Shown here one piece after another: positions 60,418-64,000 of a stretch of DNA of 64,000 bases; positions within the stretch are counted from its first letter, which is position 1; the number at the start of each line of letters is the position of its first letter. The notes under the pieces are model-generated. The model ran no database searches. It worked only from the letters and a program-made list of their open reading frames with translations, and was not told the DNA's origin. Where the stretch lies: positions 1 through 64,000 of the forward strand of contig NZ_CP108569.1 of assembly GCF_036010505.1 (NCBI RefSeq). The letters are read 5' to 3'. This stretch comes from Streptomyces sp. NBC_01197. GTDB lineage: Bacteria > Actinomycetota > Actinomycetes > Streptomycetales > Streptomycetaceae. Position numbers and translations under genes: made by a program.

Positions 60418-61275
60418 TCATGAACCGTTCCTGGGCCGACGGGAGGTGGTGGGCAGGCGAGGGTGCATGTGCTGATGGTGCAGGAGCGGGTCGAAAATCT
60501 CCCAGTCCGCGAGGGCGAGGTCGGCCGCGCCGGGGGCCGTGGCGTGGCTGGGGCAACGCTGGGTGCGCCAGCGCAGGTGCTCTGGGTACGGGAGCGAAGT
60601 GAGGTCGTAGACGGCCATCAGCGTTTCGGGCAGAGCCAGTTGTCCATGGCCGACGGGTGCTGGCATCAGGGTCCAAACGCCGGCCGGGCCTTGGGGGTCG
60701 AGGACGGGGCGGGGGCAGCGGTGGCGTCGGCGGGTCTGGGCCACGCACCGGATGTCCTCGATGGGGTGGCGGGCAAGGTAGCGGCTTTGGAGGAGCTGCA
60801 CGACGGGCCGTGCCGGCTGGCACGGGGCCCCTGGAGACGGCGTGGGTTGTTCGGGCGGTGGGGAGAGGAAGCCATGGTCGAGAAGACGGCGGGTGCGCAG
60901 GGCGAGGCCGCGGCGTAGCTCGGTGAGCTGGGGGGTGAGCTGGGCGGGCGGGTCTTCGGCAGGGCAGAGGTCGGTGTGCGGGATGGAGCACCAGGGTGTG
61001 CCGTCGGCGTGGGGGTGAGCGGTGCCGGCGTAGACGTGCCAGCGGCTGGTTGCGGGGCCGGTACGGGTGGGTAGTTCGTGGGGGTGCAGGGCGATGAGGT
61101 GGTGGCCCGTGCGCGGGTACCAGTGGATGCGGTTGCCGCAGTGGCGGCAGGTGCCGGGCTGGGCGGTGCGCAGCAGGCGGGTGGGGCTGGTCTCGGCGAC
61201 GCGCAGGACCCGTGGGCGGTGGGGGCGGAGGGAGCTGCCGTCCCAGTGGTGACCGGACGCGGTGGTGGGGTGCAT
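60418..61275 (-). CDS. DUF6083-like zinc-site protein of unknown function
   Basis: This 285-residue protein has an N-terminal segment PTRLLRTAQPGTCRHCGNRI and WYPRTGHHLIALHPHELP, with a CxxC pair and His residues that could bind zinc. This looks like the DUF6083 type seen in Streptomyces accessory regions. Further Cys residues follow (WCSIPHTDLCPAEDP, DIRCVAQTRRRHRC). ATG at 61275 is chosen because the family-like sequence starts there; the open frame continues far upstream but only through arginine-rich noise that crosses the XRE gene. It lies between the helicase and the XRE regulator on the same strand. Confidence 0.7.
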   Translation of the reverse strand: MHPTTASGHHWDGSSLRPHRPRVLRVAETSPTRLLRTAQPGTCRHCGNRIHWYPRTGHHLIALHPHELPTRTGPATSRWHVYAGTAHPHADGTPWCSIPHTDLCPAEDPPAQLTPQLTELRRGLALRTRRLLDHGFLSPPPEQPTPSPGAPCQPARPVVQLLQSRYLARHPIEDIRCVAQTRRRHRCPRPVLDPQGPAGVWTLMPAPVGHGQLALPETLMAVYDLTSLPYPEHLRWRTQRCPSHATAPGAADLALADWEIFDPLLHHQHMHPRLPTTSRRPRNGS

Positions 61276-61430
61276 GGCGGTGAAGGTGGCAGGCGCCGCG
61301 CCGTGCGGGAGGTGTCCGGGCGGTGGATGTCCCGCGTTTGGCCCAATCCATGGGAACGGGCGTGCGGTTGTCCGGCCTGATGTTCGGCCTGGTGAATGGA
61401 TCGGGTGATTCCGCTCGGGGCTGGGCGGTG

Positions 61431-61718
61431 TCAGTCGGTGGGCTCGGCGGGAGGCTCGTGGTCCTCGCAGAGGGCGCCGAGTAGCTGATCGACAGGAACG
61501 CCGAGGGCGTGGGCCAGGGCGTGCCAGGAGGGGAGGGATCCGGTGGTGCGGCCCTGCTCGATTTCGATGAGGGTACGCCGGGAGAGGCCGCTGCGGCGGG
61601 CCAGTTCGTCGTAGGTCCATCCGCGCGCGCCCCGGAGCCGGGCCAGCTGCAGGCGCAGGGCGGCGAGGTTGGGGTCGGGCGGGAAGATCGTCACTCCACC
61701 ATCCGACGGTGCAGACAC
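61431..61718 (-). CDS. XRE family transcriptional regulator
   Basis: This 95-residue protein is a compact helix-turn-helix XRE repressor: LRLQLARLRGARGWTYDELA, RRSGLSRRTLIEIEQGRTTG and WHALAHALGVPVDQLLGAL. A GTG at 61718 is the likely start; a second GTG at 61694 is possible. It is divergent from the gene at 61878, with a strong palindromic operator between them. It probably represses itself and the divergent gene, in the manner of plasmid copy or transfer control proteins. Confidence 0.85.
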   Translation of the reverse strand: MSAPSDGGVTIFPPDPNLAALRLQLARLRGARGWTYDELARRSGLSRRTLIEIEQGRTTGSLPSWHALAHALGVPVDQLLGALCEDHEPPAEPTD

Positions 61719-61791
61719 CTGCCCTGTCAGTGCAGACCTCTGCCCTATTTGTGCAGGTGAGGGCCGAGGTGCGCAGGGCAGAGGTCTGCAC
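61709..61791. promoter_or_regulatory. Triple-box operator between XRE gene and 61878 gene
   Basis: GTGCAGACCTCTGCCCT (61730-61746) and its exact complement AGGGCAGAGGTCTGCAC (61775-61791) form a perfect 17-bp inverted repeat with a 28-bp spacer. A near copy of the first box, GTGCAGACACCTGCCCT, lies at 61709-61725 and overlaps the XRE start. The three boxes suit cooperative binding by the XRE repressor. Confidence 0.8.
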
Positions 61792-61877
61792 TAAGGTGCG
61801 GGCCCGTCCCCCACTCCCGCGCCGCACGGCGGGAGCACACGCGCAGCGATGCGGAACACAGAGAAAGGTCCCGCCCG

Positions 61878-62933
61878 ATGAGGCCCCGCACCCCCGAACC
61901 CCTGCGGTGCCGCACCTGGACCGTGGAACTGCGTCCGCACCAGGGCGACTGCGTACTCGTCTGCCCCCAGTGCACACCGGACGGTGGATCGTTCACCCTG
62001 CCCTCGGCGCGCGCCGCAGTCCTGGCGCACCTCGCCCGTCACGCGCGGCGTGATGCGCTCGCGCCGTATCTGCGGACCTGTCAGTGCCACGAGCGGGGCT
62101 GCCGCTGGCACCCCCGCCACCGCGGCTGCTCCGGCCCCGTCATTCTGGTCCTCGCCCGCGAACACAGCGGCCGCACTTGGCGCCTGGCAGACACCTGCAC
62201 CGCCTGTGCCGCCGCCACCCAGCACGCCGCCATCGTCCCCGAGACCGACCCGGGCCCGAAGGCCGAGCCGCCCGCACCGGCCAGGCCCGCCGGCCCGGGC
62301 GGCCAGCCAGGGCCCCATGAGCAGGCGTGGGCGCTGGTGGGAAACATGCTGTCCTACCTGGCCGCCGCTCTCCCTGAGACCGTCACGCCACAAGCGCGCC
62401 TGCTCGCTGTGCAGGGCGCGCTGAGATCCGGCCGTACCGGACTCGTCCGTCTCCCCGGCGGTCTTCTTCGCAGCATGCGGATGAGCCGCCCGCCCGCCCT
62501 GGCGGAGGAGCTGCGGGAGGTGGGCTGGCTGGAGCTCGAGGGGCCCTGGCGGGGTGCCGCGATCACCGCACAACTGCTGGACGTCACCCTGCTGTTCCCG
62601 GAGCCGGCGCGGTCCGAGCGGCTGCGGGCCTGCGACTGGGCGCTACGGGTCGCGACGGTACCCGCGGTGCGCACTTTGCCGGTCTCAGAACGACTGGTTG
62701 CTCTGGCTCTGGCGGCTCACCGCTCCCCCGCAGGGCGCGCCGGACGAATCGATTCTGGGCAGCTTCACCGCGGGTGCGGGCTCGATCCCGTCGCCATGGA
62801 GGCTGCGCTCCGTCGTCTGGTGGACGCGTCCGTGATCGCAGCGTGGTGGTGGGACCTTGACGCGGATGAACTGTGCTGGATCAGGGCTGAGGTCAGGAGC
62901 GGGGCTGCGGCCATCCCACGACGCCTGGTGTAG
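61878..62933 (+). CDS. Cys-rich protein of unknown function (accessory element type)
   Basis: This 351-residue protein has an N-terminal Cys-rich region (LVCPQCTPDGGSF, RTCQCHERGCRWHPRHRGC, DTCTACAAA) that may bind zinc. A Pro/Ala linker follows (about 125-150), then a helical C-terminal part (PETVTPQARLLAVQGALRSG, LPVSERLVALALAAH, RRLVDASVIAAWWWDLDADE) resembling a winged-helix domain. Start: ATG at 61878, with AGAAAGG upstream. I do not recognise the family by name. It is controlled from the XRE operator region and overlaps the helicase fragment at its 3' end by about 40 bp. Confidence 0.65.
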   Translation: MRPRTPEPLRCRTWTVELRPHQGDCVLVCPQCTPDGGSFTLPSARAAVLAHLARHARRDALAPYLRTCQCHERGCRWHPRHRGCSGPVILVLAREHSGRTWRLADTCTACAAATQHAAIVPETDPGPKAEPPAPARPAGPGGQPGPHEQAWALVGNMLSYLAAALPETVTPQARLLAVQGALRSGRTGLVRLPGGLLRSMRMSRPPALAEELREVGWLELEGPWRGAAITAQLLDVTLLFPEPARSERLRACDWALRVATVPAVRTLPVSERLVALALAAHRSPAGRAGRIDSGQLHRGCGLDPVAMEAALRRLVDASVIAAWWWDLDADELCWIRAEVRSGAAAIPRRLV

Positions 62934-63420
62934 CCATGCGGTCTTCCGGTGATGCCCACCAGGTGTCGTCCGTGGGCTGGTCGGTCGAGGTGGGCGGGGG
63001 AGGCTGGAAGAGCGGGTCCGGCTGGATACCGAGGGCGGTCACGGCGGCGATCTGCGATGCGGTCAACCTGGCTGTCTGTGTGCGGCATTTCTTGATCCAG
63101 CGGCCCAGGAGCACTTCGTCTCCCTGGAGGTCCTCGCGGTGAGCGAGGGGGACGTGGAGCTCCCCTTCGCGCTGGTGGAATTGCCGGGCGGCTCGTAGGC
63201 CTCGGTGGAAGGCGTACATACGGGGGCCGGAAGGAGGATGGAGCAGCATCGCGTGCGGGTGAGCGTGGGGGTGTTGGGCGGTGAGCTGGGCCAGGAGGCT
63301 GACCTGCTGGGGGTGCAGCTCAGGTTGGCAGGTGATCTGGTGGTCCAGCCAGGTGTCACCCAGCACAGAGCGGTCACGAGGGACGCGGTCCCGCGTGCCG
63401 CCGGGTATGTGGTCTGCGTC
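62893..63420 (-). pseudogene. Helicase-associated-domain fragment
   Basis: The - strand frame ends with two helicase-associated repeats: LGDTWLDHQITCQPELHPQQ and VSLLAQLTAQ, then ARQFHQREGELHVPLAHRED, LLGRWIKKCRTQTARLTASQ and IAAVTALGIQPD. Such repeats form the C-terminus of large DEAD/DEAH-box helicases of Streptomyces accessory DNA. The helicase core is not found upstream; the frame before about 63420 is noise, and the IclR gene starts there on the other strand. It is a truncated gene, though a short independent protein cannot be excluded. Confidence 0.65.
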
Positions 63421-63471
63421 ATGGCAGGGAGACTGCCGACATTTCCTCATAGTGGGATAGGTTTTTCTGCT

Positions 63472-64000
63472 ATGAAGAACAAACCCGCCTACGCCATCGA
63501 GTCGGTCGACCACGCTCTGCATCTGGCGTCCCTGCTCCAGCAGGAGGGGCCGCTGCGAGTGACGGACGCGGCCGAACGCCTGGGGGTCTCGGCGTCCACA
63601 GCGCACCGCCTGCTGGCGATGCTGGTCTACCGGGACTTCGCGGAGCAGGGACCGGACCGGCTCTACCGAGCGGGAAAGGCGCTGCACCCCAGCGCGGTGT
63701 CGGAGGCTCCAGTCGCCCTCCTGCGGCAGACGGCCCTGCCCCATATGCACCAACTGGTGGATCGGGTGCAGGAGTCGACAAACCTGATGGTGATGGCCGG
63801 ACCCGAGGTCCGTTTCATCGCCACGGTCGAATGCGAACAAATCCTGAGAGTCGGGGACCGGGCCGGCCGCTCCCTGCCTGCTCACCTCGCATCGGGCGGC
63901 AAGGCGATCCTGGCGACGTTTCCCGCCGATGAGCTGACTGCGTTGTATGACAGTGTCGACGGCGTTGACCTGCCCAAGCTTCGCCGCGAGCTCGGCTTGG
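63472..64000 (+). CDS. IclR family transcriptional regulator (runs off the window)
   Basis: The visible 176 residues hold an N-terminal winged HTH (VDHALHLASLLQQEGPLRVT, DAAERLGVSASTAHRLLAML). The start of the IclR effector domain follows (QESTNLMVMAGPEVRFIATV, RSLPAHLASGGKAILATFP). The ATG at 63472 is 12 nt after a GGTTTTTCTGC stretch with no strong ribosome site. TTTCCTCATAGTGGGATAGG just upstream may be its operator or promoter. It is a different IclR from that at 26032 (HLASGGKAIL against HARASGKALL). The end lies beyond 64000. Confidence 0.87.
   Translation, partial: MKNKPAYAIESVDHALHLASLLQQEGPLRVTDAAERLGVSASTAHRLLAMLVYRDFAEQGPDRLYRAGKALHPSAVSEAPVALLRQTALPHMHQLVDRVQESTNLMVMAGPEVRFIATVECEQILRVGDRAGRSLPAHLASGGKAILATFPADELTALYDSVDGVDLPKLRRELGL

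Noticed and set aside
61276..61977. Upstream extension of the DUF6083-like frame to 61977
   Set aside because: The extension is Arg/Pro-rich, overlaps the XRE gene in another frame and crosses the palindromic operator. The family-like sequence begins at 61275.
1..64000. CRISPR arrays, tRNA or rRNA genes
   Set aside because: No regularly spaced direct repeats and no recognisable tRNA or rRNA sequences were seen on reading both strands.

Overview
The window is high-GC actinobacterial DNA, most likely Streptomyces. The evidence is GTG and ATG starts behind purine-rich ribosome sites, many TetR, IclR and XRE regulators, SpoIIE-type PP2C signalling, and a Tap/Tpg telomere-replication pair next to hairpin-rich telomeric DNA. 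It reads as accessory DNA of a chromosome arm or large linear plasmid. It holds many decayed genes, three insertion sequences and a large catabolic island. No tRNA, rRNA or CRISPR was seen.

Region 1 (1-4520): two diverged actinomycete telomeres lie head to head around a 66-nt alternating GC/GT tract (1758-1823). The right arm carries intact tpg and tap. The left arm carries the same genes in mirror order as decayed relics. Both arms keep small hairpins with GNA-type loops on the strand that would be each end's 3' overhang. This suggests an old end-to-end fusion of linear replicon ends.

Region 2 (4.7-17 kb): a redox and regulatory patch. It has a TetR with an F420-reductase-like oxidoreductase, a two-component flavin monooxygenase (LLM oxygenase plus flavin reductase), an MFS exporter and a second LLM enzyme. 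Among these are remnants of a flavin reductase, a nitroreductase, obg, a response regulator and an esterase. A third oxidoreductase is split by a 1,163-bp IS630-family element.

Region 3 (17-50 kb): a catabolic island mostly on the + strand, in three main runs. Run 1 (17.8-23.5 kb): SDRs, a cupin and a PEP-mutase/isocitrate-lyase-like enzyme, with an MFS importer opposite. Run 2 (25.5-34.9 kb): a SnoaL-like protein, a divergent IclR, a VOC::ADP-forming acyl-CoA synthetase fusion, a MaoC-like protein, a Baeyer-Villiger-type monooxygenase, a CocE/NonD hydrolase and a homologue of 6-oxocamphor (cyclic beta-diketone) hydrolase. Run 3 (35.1-44.7 kb): a second SnoaL-like protein, a phenol-hydroxylase-type FAD monooxygenase, a muconolactone-isomerase-like protein, an Old Yellow Enzyme, an M24-fold protein without its Asp metal ligands, a fused E1 and an E2 of a 2-oxoacid dehydrogenase, and an SDR. 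A tail (45.6-50.2 kb) adds an AraC regulator, a RutA/SfnG-like LLM monooxygenase, a riboflavin kinase and a flavin reductase. I infer oxidative breakdown of a cyclic ketone, terpenoid or alicyclic compound: ring oxidation, ester or beta-diketone cleavage, then CoA activation and oxidative decarboxylation. The substrate is not known.

Region 4 (50.4-64 kb): a second copy of the TetR/F420-reductase locus (TetR decayed, reductase intact), a transposase remnant, a multidomain PAS-GAF-SpoIIE-HATPase phosphatase, and an IS630-family element split by an IS21-family element that carries a VOC gene between its ends. Plasmid-like genes follow: a UvrD-type helicase, a DUF6083-type protein, an XRE repressor with a palindromic operator, a Cys-rich protein and a helicase-associated-domain fragment. 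An IclR regulator runs off the right edge.
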